Of a stretch of DNA of 64,000 nt, positions 25,777-34,416 are shown in pieces. The notes beneath the pieces are model-generated. The model saw only the letters and a list, made by a program, of their open reading frames with translations, did not search any database and had not been told where the DNA came from. Each line of letters begins with the position of its first letter. Position 1 is the first letter of the stretch. Made by a program: the position numbers and the translations under genes. Location: contig JAUIHI010000012.1 of assembly GCA_030432295.1 (NCBI GenBank), forward strand, positions 62,001-126,000, written 5' to 3'. Source of the DNA: Anaerolineae bacterium. Lineage in GTDB: Bacteria; Chloroflexota; Anaerolineae; Caldilineales; Caldilineaceae.

Positions 25777-26910
25777 CTATTCGCTTTCGTCCGTCTCCCA
25801 AAACCCATAGATTGGGCCACGACGGGTGCTATGCATCGCAAAATACTCTTTGCGATATTCCCCCCAATAACGTTTCCCGACAAGACTGCGCAGCATATAA
25901 CCGGCCAGATCTTCGCTGACCCCACAAAGACGAGCTGCGATTTTGGCATTGATAGGGCCATAGCGCAGCACATACTTAGCAATCAGAAAGCTGTGAAATC
26001 TGTTCACTTCCAAATCTCTGGGGTCCATCCCCGGCCAATCGCGCGGCGGATCCAGAGTCAAGAGGCTCGCCACGTCAGGATGTTCGGCTACCCGCCAGCG
26101 CATCTCGTGGCGCAATTGGGTGTATATCCAATCCGACATCTTCAGCCACTCCTCCGCTGGCAAAAATTCCGATAGTGCCTGCACATCCGGATCATCCGGC
26201 TGAAGGGGACGCCACGAGGGCAGACGGGGATCAATGTCCTCTGTGCCCGGCGCAATCGCATAGGCGTGATGGGTCCAGGTATCCCAGCGCCGTTCTTCTT
26301 CCATCTTTGCCAGCAGGTCGAGCATTTCGACAAATAGCTCCGGGTGGTGCTCCTCCAGCCAGTGTTTGCTCAACACATCCCGCCAGTTGAAATAGGGACC
26401 ATCCACAAAGCGCACCTCTGCGCCCGGATACAAAATGTCTATCAGCCCGACCGCCAGCAGCCAAGTATTGCCTTCGGCAATCATCTCATCAATAATGAGA
26501 AGACGATTGGGCGGATAACCACTGCCCAGAGTTTCTGCGATCTGTTGCGCCAACTGTTCCTGCAACTCCGTCTGCCCATCCAGCCAATTGAGAAAGTCGG
26601 CCACATCTCTCAACGACGACGTCCTGCCATAAAAGTCACCCTGCCGGGCTTCCCGCCGCTGGTCCCGATAAGGTTTCAACTTCTCGCGCCCCAAATTCGT
26701 GCGCAGGGCCGGCGGAAAAGGACGCTGAGAGAGAACCTCCCACACAGACTGTGTGGCCACTACCGGTGCCCAGCCCGCATGGGCCAGCCCTAGCACAATA
26801 TCAGGCTTGAAGTGTTCTACTTCCTTGCAAGCCTGCACGGCATAATAGAAGAAGGACTCAAAATATTGTTCTGGCGAATGATTGTGTGCGTCATACGCTT
26901 TGTCGGCCAT
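25777..26910 (-). CDS. Phosphoribosyltransferase-like domain plus winged-helix protein
   Basis: A 377-residue protein. The segment NRLLIIDEMIAEGNTWLLAV (about residues 140-160) matches the PRPP-binding loop of type I phosphoribosyltransferases (hydrophobic run, D-E, G-x-T), and PDIVLGLAHAGWAPVVATQS (about residues 40-60) fits the first strand and helix of that fold. The C-terminus (KYVLRYGPINAKIAARLCGV, then SEDLAGYMLRSLV) looks like a winged helix. The combination suggests a nucleotide-sensing regulator or an accessory enzyme, but the role is unknown. ATG 26910 is used, with GGAAAGAG upstream; a TTG at 26928 is the alternative. Confidence 0.6.
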   Translation of the reverse strand: MADKAYDAHNHSPEQYFESFFYYAVQACKEVEHFKPDIVLGLAHAGWAPVVATQSVWEVLSQRPFPPALRTNLGREKLKPYRDQRREARQGDFYGRTSSLRDVADFLNWLDGQTELQEQLAQQIAETLGSGYPPNRLLIIDEMIAEGNTWLLAVGLIDILYPGAEVRFVDGPYFNWRDVLSKHWLEEHHPELFVEMLDLLAKMEEERRWDTWTHHAYAIAPGTEDIDPRLPSWRPLQPDDPDVQALSEFLPAEEWLKMSDWIYTQLRHEMRWRVAEHPDVASLLTLDPPRDWPGMDPRDLEVNRFHSFLIAKYVLRYGPINAKIAARLCGVSEDLAGYMLRSLVGKRYWGEYRKEYFAMHSTRRGPIYGFWETDESE

Positions 26911-27160
26911 CTGTAGGTCTCTTTCCAAAATTTTTTGACAGCAACCAAAAATTATAGATCACCTGCCAATTGATTGACGAATTCTTGAACACGTCATTGC
27001 AGCCCAAACAATTGCCGCTTGCCAAGCCGCCGAGACCCAGCGACGCCGAAACAAAACCCCACGACTTTTGCCTTCCCCTTTTGCCTTTTGCCTTCATTCC
27101 GTCGATAATTCCCCCAATCGACTGCTCACCCAATCACCCACCCAAAGGAGACCCCATCCA

Positions 27161-29158
27161 ATGACTGTTCCCTCATCCGCCAACGGCCACATTCCCGTGG
27201 ACACCGGCGATCTCGCCCTTTTCGACGTCATCACCCACGCCGACGGACCCGAAGGCAGCCTACCCCTGGACGACGACTTCCTGCGCCACGCACCCAGCGG
27301 CGACATCTTCGGGATGAGCCAGAACGCGGGGATGGGCTGGGACCCCCGCTGGCTGCGCCGCCCCGAATTTCTGATTCTGAGTACACAGGGCGGCATCCGC
27401 GCCGAGGACGGCACGCCCATCGCCCTGGGCTACCACAGCGGCCACTGGGAGGTCGGGCTGCTGATGCAGGCCGCGGCCCGCACAATCGCCGAAATGGAGA
27501 TGGTTCCCTACGCCGGTTTCGTCACTGACCCCTGCGACGGGCGCAGCCAGGGCACAACCGGAATGATGGATTCCCTGCCCTATCGCAACGACGCGGCCAT
27601 CGTCCTGCGCCGCCTCATCCGCTCTATGCCTACACGAAAAGGGGTGATGGGCGTCGCCACCTGCGACAAAGGACTCCCGGCGATGATGCTGGCCCTGGCC
27701 GCGCAGAAGGAGCTGCCGGTCATCCTCGTCCCCGGCGGGGTGATGCTGCCCCCTACCGAAGGCGAAGATTCGGGCAAGGCCCAGACGATTGGGGTGCGCT
27801 ACGCCCACGGCGAACTCACAATGGAAGAGGCCGCGGAAATCGGCTGCAAGACCTGCGCCTCCCCCGGCGGCGGCTGCCAGTTCCTGGGCACGGCGGCCAC
27901 CAGTCAAGTCGTGGCCGAAGCACTGGGGCTGACGCTGATGCACGCGGCTCTGGCCCCCTCCGGCCAACCCATCTGGAAAGAGATGGCCGAGCGCTCTGCC
28001 CGCGCGCTTGTTTCCCTGTACGAAAACAAAATGACTGGCGCAGACATTCTCACCGCCGACAGCCTGCACAACGCGATGGTTGTCCACGCCGCCTTTGGGG
28101 GCAGCACCAATCTGCTCATCCACATCCCCGCTATCGCCCACGCCGCAGGGCTGCCCCGGCCCACAGTCGCCGACTGGCGGCGCATCAACGCACAGGTTCC
28201 CCGGCTGGTGGATGTGCTGCCCAACGGCCCGGTCGGCCATCCGACTGTGCAGGGCTGGCTGGCCGGTGGCGTGCCGGAAGTGATGCTCCACCTGCGCGAA
28301 CTGGACCTGCTCAAACTGGACGTACTGACCGTCCACGGCGCGCGGCTGGGCGATCTGCTGGACGAGTGGCAGGGCAGCGAACGGCGCAAACGGCTGCGAG
28401 AGCGTCTCTTCGAGGCCGACGGCATCGACCCGGACAATGTGATTATGTCCCCCACCAAAGCCAAAGAGCGGGGATTGACCAGTACCGTCACCTTCCCCAT
28501 TGGCAATCTGGCCCCGGAAGGTTCGGTCATCAAATCCACGGCCATCGACCCGTCTGTGGTGGACACGGACGGCGTCTACCGCAAAGTTGGCCCGGCGAGG
28601 GTCTTCACCAGCGAGCGGGAAGCCATCGCGGCCATCAAAGGCGAGGGCGGGCGCAGCCTGAAAGCCGGGGATGTGCTGGTGCTGATGGGCCGGGGTCCCC
28701 AGGGCAGCGGGATGGAAGAGACCTACCAGCTCACCGCGGCCCTGCGCTATCTGGACTTTGGCAAGCAGGTGGCGCTCATCACCGACGCCCGCTTCTCCGG
28801 CGTCAGCACAGGCGCCTGCATCGGCCACATCGGGCCGGAAGCCCTGGCCGGTGGGCCAATCGGCCGGGTACAGGAAGGCGATACCATCCGCATCGAAATT
28901 GACACCCGCAATCTGACCGGCAGCCTGGACCTGATCGGCCACGGCGGGCGCACGTATAGCCCGGAGGAGGGCGCGCAAGTCCTGGCGGGCCGGGGCGTCG
29001 ATCCCAACATCGCCGGGGACCCCCGCCTGCCCGACGACACGAAGCTGTGGGCCGCGCTGCAAGCGGTCAGCGGCGGAACCTGGGGCGGCTGCGTCTACGA
29101 TGTGGAGCGAATTCTGGAAGTGCTGGACGCGGGGCAGAAGGCGCTGGGGGAAAAATGA
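27161..29158 (+). CDS. D-xylonate dehydratase, YjhG/YagF type (IlvD/Edd family)
   Basis: A 665-residue dehydratase of the IlvD/Edd family. The Fe-S cysteines are visible in [32 protein letters not shown] and [20 protein letters not shown]. The N-terminal leader ([20 protein letters not shown]) and overall length fit the YjhG/YagF subgroup, which dehydrates D-xylonate to 2-keto-3-deoxy-xylonate. AAAGGAGA lies just before ATG 27161; the upstream in-frame extension lacks similarity. The window also begins with a galactonate-type dehydratase, so sugar-acid use is a theme. Confidence 0.88.
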   Translation: MTVPSSANGHIPVDTGDLALFDVITHADGPEGSLPLDDDFLRHAPSGDIFGMSQNAGMGWDPRWLRRPEFLILSTQGGIRAEDGTPIALGYHSGHWEVGLLMQAAARTIAEMEMVPYAGFVTDPCDGRSQGTTGMMDSLPYRNDAAIVLRRLIRSMPTRKGVMGVATCDKGLPAMMLALAAQKELPVILVPGGVMLPPTEGEDSGKAQTIGVRYAHGELTMEEAAEIGCKTCASPGGGCQFLGTAATSQVVAEALGLTLMHAALAPSGQPIWKEMAERSARALVSLYENKMTGADILTADSLHNAMVVHAAFGGSTNLLIHIPAIAHAAGLPRPTVADWRRINAQVPRLVDVLPNGPVGHPTVQGWLAGGVPEVMLHLRELDLLKLDVLTVHGARLGDLLDEWQGSERRKRLRERLFEADGIDPDNVIMSPTKAKERGLTSTVTFPIGNLAPEGSVIKSTAIDPSVVDTDGVYRKVGPARVFTSEREAIAAIKGEGGRSLKAGDVLVLMGRGPQGSGMEETYQLTAALRYLDFGKQVALITDARFSGVSTGACIGHIGPEALAGGPIGRVQEGDTIRIEIDTRNLTGSLDLIGHGGRTYSPEEGAQVLAGRGVDPNIAGDPRLPDDTKLWAALQAVSGGTWGGCVYDVERILEVLDAGQKALGEK

Positions 29159-29160
29159 GC

Positions 29161-29280
29161 CGCTGATACACACTGATGAACGCTGATAATAGCGGACAGC
29201 ATGCCTGCATTTCTCTGCGCCCCAGCGCGAAAATTCCTTCTGCAGTACAACTATCCGCGTTTATCAGCGTTCATCAGTGG
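29161..29280. repeat. Imperfect hairpin repeat after the xylonate dehydratase
   Basis: CTGATGAACGCTGATAA on the left and TTATCAGCGTTCATCAG on the right form a clear inverted repeat about 75 bases apart. The words match those in the 5080 and 45200 gaps. The rest of this gap to 29411 holds no gene. Confidence 0.65.
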
Positions 29281-29411
29281 CCCAAAAAGAGGCGAAATAT
29301 TAGGAAGTGGACAGCCGCGACCAAAGTCCAGGAACTCGGCAGAAACGCTGCCGGGGTAGTCTGGATTGAGTTTTATACACGAGATTTCACCATCAACAAA
29401 GGAAAACTACT

Positions 29412-29852
29412 ATGCACCCCTTCCCCCATCTCTACCAGGCCAGCGCCAGCGCCCAGCCGACTAGCACCGTCGCGATTGCTTCTCCCGGCCTGCCCGGTCT
29501 GACCACCGACGCCCCGGCTGAATTCGACGGCCCCGGCGGTCTCTGGTCGCCAGAGACCCTGCTGACCGCAGCGGTCGCCGACTGTTTCACGCTCACCTTT
29601 CGGGGGATTGCCAAAGCCTCCCGATTCGAGTGGACATCTCTCAACTGCCACGCCGAAGGCAGCCTAGACCGGGTGGATCGTGTCACCCGCTTCAACGCTT
29701 TTCGGATTGTCGCTGAACTGCACATCCCCGCTGGCGGCGACCCGGAACAGGCCGAACGGCTGCTCCACAAAGCCGAAAAGGGCTGTCTGATCACAAACTC
29801 CTTTGTGGCCGAGACGGCCCTGGAGACTCAGATAATTGTAGACGCAGGATAA
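29412..29852 (+). CDS. OsmC family peroxiredoxin-like protein
   Basis: A 146-residue OsmC-like protein. The two reactive cysteines are in LLTAAVADCFTLTFRGIAKA and AEKGCLITNSFVAETA, and GPGGLWSPETLL is the family's conserved entry. Such proteins reduce organic hydroperoxides. AAAGGA precedes the ATG. A 26-bp perfect hairpin follows its stop. Confidence 0.88.
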   Translation: MHPFPHLYQASASAQPTSTVAIASPGLPGLTTDAPAEFDGPGGLWSPETLLTAAVADCFTLTFRGIAKASRFEWTSLNCHAEGSLDRVDRVTRFNAFRIVAELHIPAGGDPEQAERLLHKAEKGCLITNSFVAETALETQIIVDAG

Positions 29853-29863
29853 ATCTGCTTGAC

Positions 29864-29926
29864 CACGGAAAACAGAGAACACACGGAAACCATTTCTACT
29901 TTTCCGTGTGTTCTCTGTTTTCCGTG
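29864..29926. terminator. Perfect 26-bp inverted repeat
   Basis: CACGGAAAACAGAGAACACA and the rest of the left arm (29864-29889) pair perfectly with 29901-29926 around an 11-base loop. The arms are built of related words (ACGGAAAAC, ACACGGAAA). It lies between the convergent OsmC and amidotransferase genes. Confidence 0.75.
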
Positions 29927-29968
29927 TTTATATTTCTTCTGTAGGCCCCAGCTACGGACCGACTGTCA

Positions 29969-30739
29969 CTATCCGGTCGGTTGTTTCGCATTTGCCCGCG
30001 CCGCTTCTACAAACGCATCAAAAATCCGCTGCTGGCTGGGATCATCGGCGGCGGTGATCTCCGGATGCCACTGCACCGCCACCAGCCAGGGGTGATCCGC
30101 CAGTTCCGCGGCCTCAATTGTCCCGTCCTCAGCACGAGCAACTATACGAAGCCCGTCGGCCAGACGACGCACGGCCTGATGATGCCAGGAGGCTGGCTCA
30201 ATTTCTCTCGCGCCCAGAATGTCGGCCAGACGACTCTTCTCATCCACACTCAGTGGGTGCAGGGCGTAGCTGCTGATCTGGGCGTGGCCCGGCGGCGGGT
30301 TGCGATGGGTGATAGCCTCGCCCACTTCGTCGGGCAGATGCTCCACCAACGAACCGCCCAAGGCTACATTCAACACCTGCAACCCCCGACAGATGCCCAG
30401 CGTCGGCATACCGTTGGACGCCACTGTGCGGGCCAGGATCAGTTCGCTGCTGTCCCGCTCCGGGTCAATCATATAAATTTCGATGTGCTGATTTCCCGCG
30501 TAGAGTTCCGGGTCCACATCGCCCCCGCCAGCCAGAACCAGCCCATCCAGTCGTTCCAGCAGCGCGTCGATCTGCGTCTCCCCCGCGGGGATCAGCACAG
30601 GAATACCCCCTGCCCGACGCACCGCGTCCACATATTCGCCGGGCAGAGTGAAATGATTTTCGGCGTTGCGACCGTAGGTGGTGATGCCGATGAGAGGAGA
30701 AGTTGATTGGTTCATTGATTCATTGGTTGATTGGTTCAT
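29969..30739 (-). CDS. Class I glutamine amidotransferase, gamma-glutamyl-GABA hydrolase (PuuD) type
   Basis: A 256-residue class I GATase-like hydrolase. The nucleophile Cys is in PTLGICRGLQVLNVALGG, the His-Glu pair is in VAVQWHPEIT, and PLIGITTYGRN is the typical start. PuuD-type enzymes split gamma-glutamyl-GABA to glutamate and GABA. Both candidate ATGs (30739 and 30715) fall inside a tandem repeat, so the first residues (MNQSTNESMNQST) are repeat-encoded, and neither has a clear ribosome binding site. Confidence 0.85.
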   Translation of the reverse strand: MNQSTNESMNQSTSPLIGITTYGRNAENHFTLPGEYVDAVRRAGGIPVLIPAGETQIDALLERLDGLVLAGGGDVDPELYAGNQHIEIYMIDPERDSSELILARTVASNGMPTLGICRGLQVLNVALGGSLVEHLPDEVGEAITHRNPPPGHAQISSYALHPLSVDEKSRLADILGAREIEPASWHHQAVRRLADGLRIVARAEDGTIEAAELADHPWLVAVQWHPEITAADDPSQQRIFDAFVEAARANAKQPTG

Positions 30740-30825
30740 TGGTTAAAGGGGTATTGGGTGATTATTGTACACACATTTCCCTCCCGACGCACAATCAACC
30801 AATCAACAAGTCAACCGATCAACTT
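30700..30825. repeat. Array of TTGATTGGTTCATT-type words
   Basis: TTGATTGGTTCATTG and variants are repeated at 30704-30742, and the inverse words AATCAACCAATCAAC appear at 30790-30825. The same word makes up the 52-bp palindrome at 15714. The array covers the start codon of the amidotransferase gene. Confidence 0.7.
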
Positions 30826-30896
30826 CCCCCATTCTTTGAGCATTTCGCCGAAATCTGGCATACTCCTTTGAACGCGTCTATTGACAGGAGCCAACA

Positions 30897-31202
30897 ATGC
30901 CCATCTACGAATACGCCTGCCAGAACTGCGGGGAAATCTTCGACCACCTGTGGCTGACCCTGCGATCTGCCGAAGAAGCCACGGCATCGGGCAAGCAGCC
31001 CGTCTGTCCCGCCTGTGGAGAAGCTGAGACCCAGCGGGTCGTCTCCCAAGTCTCTGTGCTGGGCGGATTGGGCGGGCTGACACCGGGCGAGCAGCGGGCC
31101 TCCGACGCCAAAGAGACAGCCCACGCAGAAAAGATGGCCTCCTTTCTGCCCAAAGAGCAGATCGACCAATACCGGGCCAACAAAAAGAAGAAAGAGGGCT
31201 GA
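30897..31202 (+). CDS. FmdB-family zinc ribbon protein
   Basis: A 101-residue protein with two CxxC pairs: MPIYEYACQNCGEIFDHLW and QPVCPACGEAETQRVVSQ. This is the FmdB/CxxC_CxxC_SSSS putative regulatory domain. A charged tail ends in NKKKKEG. Its role is not established in the family. It lies 2 bases before the acylphosphatase gene, so they are probably co-transcribed. Confidence 0.87.
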   Translation: MPIYEYACQNCGEIFDHLWLTLRSAEEATASGKQPVCPACGEAETQRVVSQVSVLGGLGGLTPGEQRASDAKETAHAEKMASFLPKEQIDQYRANKKKKEG

Positions 31203-31204
31203 GC

Positions 31205-31486
31205 GTGACCGGCCAGGTCGCTCGCCATCTGCTCATCAGCGGCCACGTCCAGGGCGTCTTCTTTCGCCAGAGCACACAGCAGCAGGCCCGACGACTGGGC
31301 CTTTCCGGGTGGGTGCGCAACCTGCCCGATGGCCGGGTGGAGGCGAAGGTGTGGGGCGACACCGAAGCTGTCAATGCACTGGTGCGCTGGTGTAACAGAG
31401 GCCCGGCCAATGCCTTTGTCACCGATGTGACGATTGCCGAAACAGAACCTGACGCCAGCAGCAGAGGGTTTCGCATTCTGGTATAA
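31205..31486 (+). CDS. Acylphosphatase
   Basis: A 93-residue acylphosphatase. The phosphate loop is LISGHVQGVFFRQSTQQQAR, containing the catalytic Arg, and the catalytic Asn is in LSGWVRNLPDGRVEAKVWGD. It hydrolyses acyl phosphates such as acetyl or carbamoyl phosphate. The start is a GTG directly after the FmdB-like gene. Confidence 0.9.
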   Translation: MTGQVARHLLISGHVQGVFFRQSTQQQARRLGLSGWVRNLPDGRVEAKVWGDTEAVNALVRWCNRGPANAFVTDVTIAETEPDASSRGFRILV

Positions 31487-31574
31487 ATAAAAGACACGGA
31501 CGTCGCCGATTCACCAGAGAAATCTGCGCAAATCTCTGCTTTCTGCGCCATCTGCGTCCCATTCCGGGAAAATT

Positions 31575-32831
31575 ATGCAAGGCCAAATCCCTTTCGGTGT
31601 CGCCGACTATTTTTGGGAAGAAGCGCTCCAGCGCCAGGAGCTAATCACCAGTCTGCTGGCGACTTTTCGCGCCTGGGGCTACGGCGATGTGATGCCCCCC
31701 GCCTTTGAGTATGCGGCTTCTCTCACGGCCCAGGCCAGCGCCAGCTTGCAAGCGGAGATGTACCGCTTTCTGGACCGGGACGGCAGCACACTGGCCCTGC
31801 GCCCGGAATTCACCACACCTATCGCCCGGCTGGCAGGGACCCGTCTCCACGACTGGCCTATGCCCCAACGCTTCTGCTATGGGGGCAGCGTCTTCCGCTA
31901 TGTGGACCCACAAGCGGGCCGCCAGCGGGAGTTCTGGCAGGCGGGCGTGGAACTGATCGGCGCCCCTTCCCCCGACGCTGACGCCGAAGTGCTGGCCCTG
32001 ACCGCCGAAGCGATGAAGGTGGCCGGTCTGACCGACTACCGGATTGTGCTGGGGCAGATCCGCTATTTTGGCGGGCTGCTGGCCGCGCTGGAACTGACAC
32101 CGGATCAGGCTGACAGCCTACGCTGGGCCATCGAACGCAAGAGCGAGCCTGCCTTGGCTGACTTTCTGCGCGACACGCCTCTGCGCACGGGCCAGCGTCA
32201 GGCAGTCGAGGCTCTGCCCGGCCTCAGCGGTGGCGACATTCAGCGGGTGATCGACCAGGCCGAGCGTCACTGTCTGAATACGGAGATGCACCGGGCGCTG
32301 GTCAATTTGCGCGGAGTAGTCGACGCGCTGGCTGGCTACGGCGTCTTGGAAAGTGTGGTGCTGGACCTGACCGAAATCCGCAGTCTCGGCTACTACACAG
32401 GCATCAGCTTCGAGGCCCTGGCCCCGGAGTCGGGCTTTTCCATCGGCAGCGGTGGCCGCTACGACGATCTGGTGGGACACTTTGGCCCGGCCCAGCCCGC
32501 GGTGGGCGTGGCCCTAGGTGTGGAGCGTCTGCTCCTGGCTCGCCAGAGACAATCAGGCCAAATTGCCTCCCTGCAACCGACTCCACCCCATGCGCTGGTA
32601 ATCAGCCATCAGAACCCGGCAGCTTTGGCCCAAGTGCAGCGCTGGCGGGCCGCGGGCTACCGGCTGCAAATGGAGGTCAACGGGCGGGGGCTGGCCGATG
32701 TGCTGGCCTCTGCAGAGCGCACGGGTATAGCGCAGGTATTGATTTGGGAAGACGAGGGGTTTTCTGCCTTTCGTCGTCAGAGCGATGGCAGTTTCGAGTC
32801 GACTTCAGGGGAGATTTTCTTCGATGAGTAG
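31575..32831 (+). CDS. hisZ: HisZ, regulatory subunit of ATP phosphoribosyltransferase
   Basis: A 418-residue paralogue of histidyl-tRNA synthetase without tRNA-binding function. IPFGVADYFWEEALQRQELI is the HisZ-type start, LALRPEFTTPIARLAGTRLH is motif 2, and SLGYYTGISFEALAPESGFS with IGSGGRYDDLVG are the late landmarks. It activates the short HisG encoded next and gives histidine feedback control. The stop overlaps the hisG start by 8 bases, so the subunits are coupled. Confidence 0.88.
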   Translation: MQGQIPFGVADYFWEEALQRQELITSLLATFRAWGYGDVMPPAFEYAASLTAQASASLQAEMYRFLDRDGSTLALRPEFTTPIARLAGTRLHDWPMPQRFCYGGSVFRYVDPQAGRQREFWQAGVELIGAPSPDADAEVLALTAEAMKVAGLTDYRIVLGQIRYFGGLLAALELTPDQADSLRWAIERKSEPALADFLRDTPLRTGQRQAVEALPGLSGGDIQRVIDQAERHCLNTEMHRALVNLRGVVDALAGYGVLESVVLDLTEIRSLGYYTGISFEALAPESGFSIGSGGRYDDLVGHFGPAQPAVGVALGVERLLLARQRQSGQIASLQPTPPHALVISHQNPAALAQVQRWRAAGYRLQMEVNGRGLADVLASAERTGIAQVLIWEDEGFSAFRRQSDGSFESTSGEIFFDE

Positions 32832-33504
32832 CACTCCGGTTTTCGCTGCCCCATCCGAATCGAGTGTAGAGAGCCGTCCCCCGATTCTCTTTGCCCTGCC
32901 CAAAGGCCGCACAGCCGAAGAAAGTCTTGCCCTGCTGGAAAAGGCGGGTCTGACTGGCCCGCTGGATACCAACAGCCGCAAACTGGTATTGCCCAACGCA
33001 GATAACAGCATCGGTTTTGTGATGGCGAAGCCCTGGGACGTGCCCACCTACGTGGAATACGGCGCGGCGGATGTGGGCATCTGTGGGCTGGATGTGCTGC
33101 GGGAGAGCGGGCGGCGGGTCCACGAACCCCTGCGCCTGCCCTTCGGCCACTGCCGCTTGAGCGTAGCTGGTCCCAAAGATCGCCCGGACACACCCCTGCG
33201 CTACGCCAGCCAGCCCCGCATCGCCACCAAATATCCCCGGCTGGCCCAGGAATTTTTCCGCAAACGGGGGGTCAACGCCGAAGTCATCGGCCTTTCCGGC
33301 TCGGTGGAATTGGGGCCAGTGCTGGGGCTGGCCGATCTGATAGTGGATATTGTGGAGACCGGCTCCACCCTGCGGGCCAACGGGCTGGTGGAAATCCGCA
33401 CAATTCTGGACGTGCAGGCGGTGCTGATCATCAACCGGGCCGCGTATCAGTTGAAGAGTAAACAGATTCAGGGAATTATTGAACGAATACGGGCAGTGAT
33501 ATGA
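32824..33504 (+). CDS. hisG: HisG, ATP phosphoribosyltransferase catalytic subunit (short form)
   Basis: A 226-residue short-form HisG, the first enzyme of histidine synthesis (ATP + PRPP). ILFALPKGRTAEESLALLEK is the N-terminus, YGAADVGICGLDVLRESGRR and LADLIVDIVETGSTLRANGL (the PRPP loop) are diagnostic. It lacks the C-terminal ACT-like regulatory domain of long HisG, which explains the neighbouring hisZ. The other histidine genes are not in the window. A terminator follows at once. Confidence 0.93.
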   Translation: MSSTPVFAAPSESSVESRPPILFALPKGRTAEESLALLEKAGLTGPLDTNSRKLVLPNADNSIGFVMAKPWDVPTYVEYGAADVGICGLDVLRESGRRVHEPLRLPFGHCRLSVAGPKDRPDTPLRYASQPRIATKYPRLAQEFFRKRGVNAEVIGLSGSVELGPVLGLADLIVDIVETGSTLRANGLVEIRTILDVQAVLIINRAAYQLKSKQIQGIIERIRAVI

Positions 33505-33547
33505 GATGATGGGATGATGCACGTACTTCATCATCCCATCATTTTTT
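33505..33547 (+). terminator. Rho-independent terminator of hisZ-hisG
   Basis: GATGATGGGATGATG and its complement CATCATCCCATCATT form a 14- to 15-bp stem with a 9-base loop, followed by TTTTTT (33542-33547). Confidence 0.85.
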
Positions 33548-33560
33548 CTTGAGGAAAACA

Positions 33561-34082
33561 ATGGCTGAAATCATCGAATCAAAAATCATCCCCGGCGTAA
33601 AATTTGCGGTCCTGCGAGCCTTTGCCGACGAGCGGGGACGTTTTGTGGAGACCTTCCGCAAGGAGTGGTTCCCCGAACGAAGTTGGGAGCGGGTGCAGAC
33701 CAACCGCAGTGATTCCCAGGCCGGTGTGTTGCGAGGGCTGCACCACCACTGCCATCAGGTGGACTATTGGTACTGCCCCTTTGGCACAATCCGCGTGGCC
33801 CTGGCCGATGTGCGCCCCGATTCGCCCAGCTATCTGAAGACCGAAATCGTCGAGATCGGCGACGCCAACCAGATGGGCGTCTTTATCCCCGTTGGTGTGG
33901 CCCACGGCTTTGTGGCCCTGACCGACGCCACCCTCACGTATATCGTAGACAACTACTACGACGGCGCGGACGAACTGGGCGTGGCCTGGGACGACCCCAC
34001 CCTCGCCATCGACTGGGGTGTGACCCAGCCGGTCCTGTCCCCCCGGGACAAACAGAACCAGCGATTGGCAATCTCCGCTTAA
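33561..34082 (+). CDS. rfbC: dTDP-4-dehydrorhamnose 3,5-epimerase-like protein
   Basis: A 173-residue cupin-fold RmlC/RfbC-type epimerase. ADERGRFVETFRKEWFPERS, SQAGVLRGLHHHCHQVDYWY (the catalytic His region) and VFIPVGVAHGFVALTDATLT are family marks. It converts dTDP-4-keto-6-deoxyglucose on the way to dTDP-rhamnose or another deoxysugar. No other rml gene is adjacent. GAGGAAAAC precedes ATG 33561. Confidence 0.87.
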   Translation: MAEIIESKIIPGVKFAVLRAFADERGRFVETFRKEWFPERSWERVQTNRSDSQAGVLRGLHHHCHQVDYWYCPFGTIRVALADVRPDSPSYLKTEIVEIGDANQMGVFIPVGVAHGFVALTDATLTYIVDNYYDGADELGVAWDDPTLAIDWGVTQPVLSPRDKQNQRLAISA

Positions 34083-34106
34083 TCGATCCTGCGCGAAGAT
34101 TTTTCT

Positions 34107-34171
34107 GTAAACACGGATAGAAAGAAACACAGATAAAAGAGCTATCTGTGTTTCTTTCTATCCGTGTTTAC
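34107..34171. repeat. Perfect 29-bp inverted repeat
   Basis: GTAAACACGGATAGAAAGAA and nine more bases on the left (34107-34135) pair without mismatch with 34143-34171 around a 7-base loop. It is among the longest stems in the window, lying after the epimerase gene. Confidence 0.8.
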
Positions 34172-34215
34172 CATTTCTTCTTTGCACCCGCTACGCCACA
34201 GTAGGAAATTTCGCA

Positions 34216-34404
34216 TTGCCTAGCGCTTGGAAAGTCCAAGTCCGCCAACTCAAAATCGAGAGCTACGCCCTCTACCTGGCCTACTGTGACCCGCGCACGC
34301 CCTGGTATGCACGTCTGTTGGCCGGTGCGGTGATCGTCGTCTGGCTGGCCGTGGCCGTCTGGCTGGGGCGGCTGGCCTTGAACGCAGACACTTTACTTTC
34401 TTAG
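34216..34404 (+). pseudogene. Internally deleted DUF1232 (YkvA-like) membrane protein remnant
   Basis: The 62-residue frame reads QLKIESYALYLAYCDPRTPW, then YARLLAGAVIVVWLAVAVWL. The first half is the hallmark entry of DUF1232 proteins, which normally continue with a conserved SPIDLIPDFIPVLGYLDD block; here that block is missing and the chain jumps to a C-terminal membrane helix. The family comparison is from memory. The start is a TTG without a good ribosome binding site. Most likely a decayed gene with an in-frame internal deletion. Confidence 0.5.
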
Positions 34405-34416
34405 CAGCCTGATCCC

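Noticed and set aside
27260-29173. A long minus-strand open frame (over 600 codons) opposite the xylonate dehydratase
   Set aside because: It is the antisense of a strongly conserved GC-rich gene and has low-complexity His/Gly/Gln-rich content with no family pattern.
30700-30825. Possible CRISPR array
   Set aside because: The repeated words are 10-15 bases without unique spacers of constant length and no cas gene is near.
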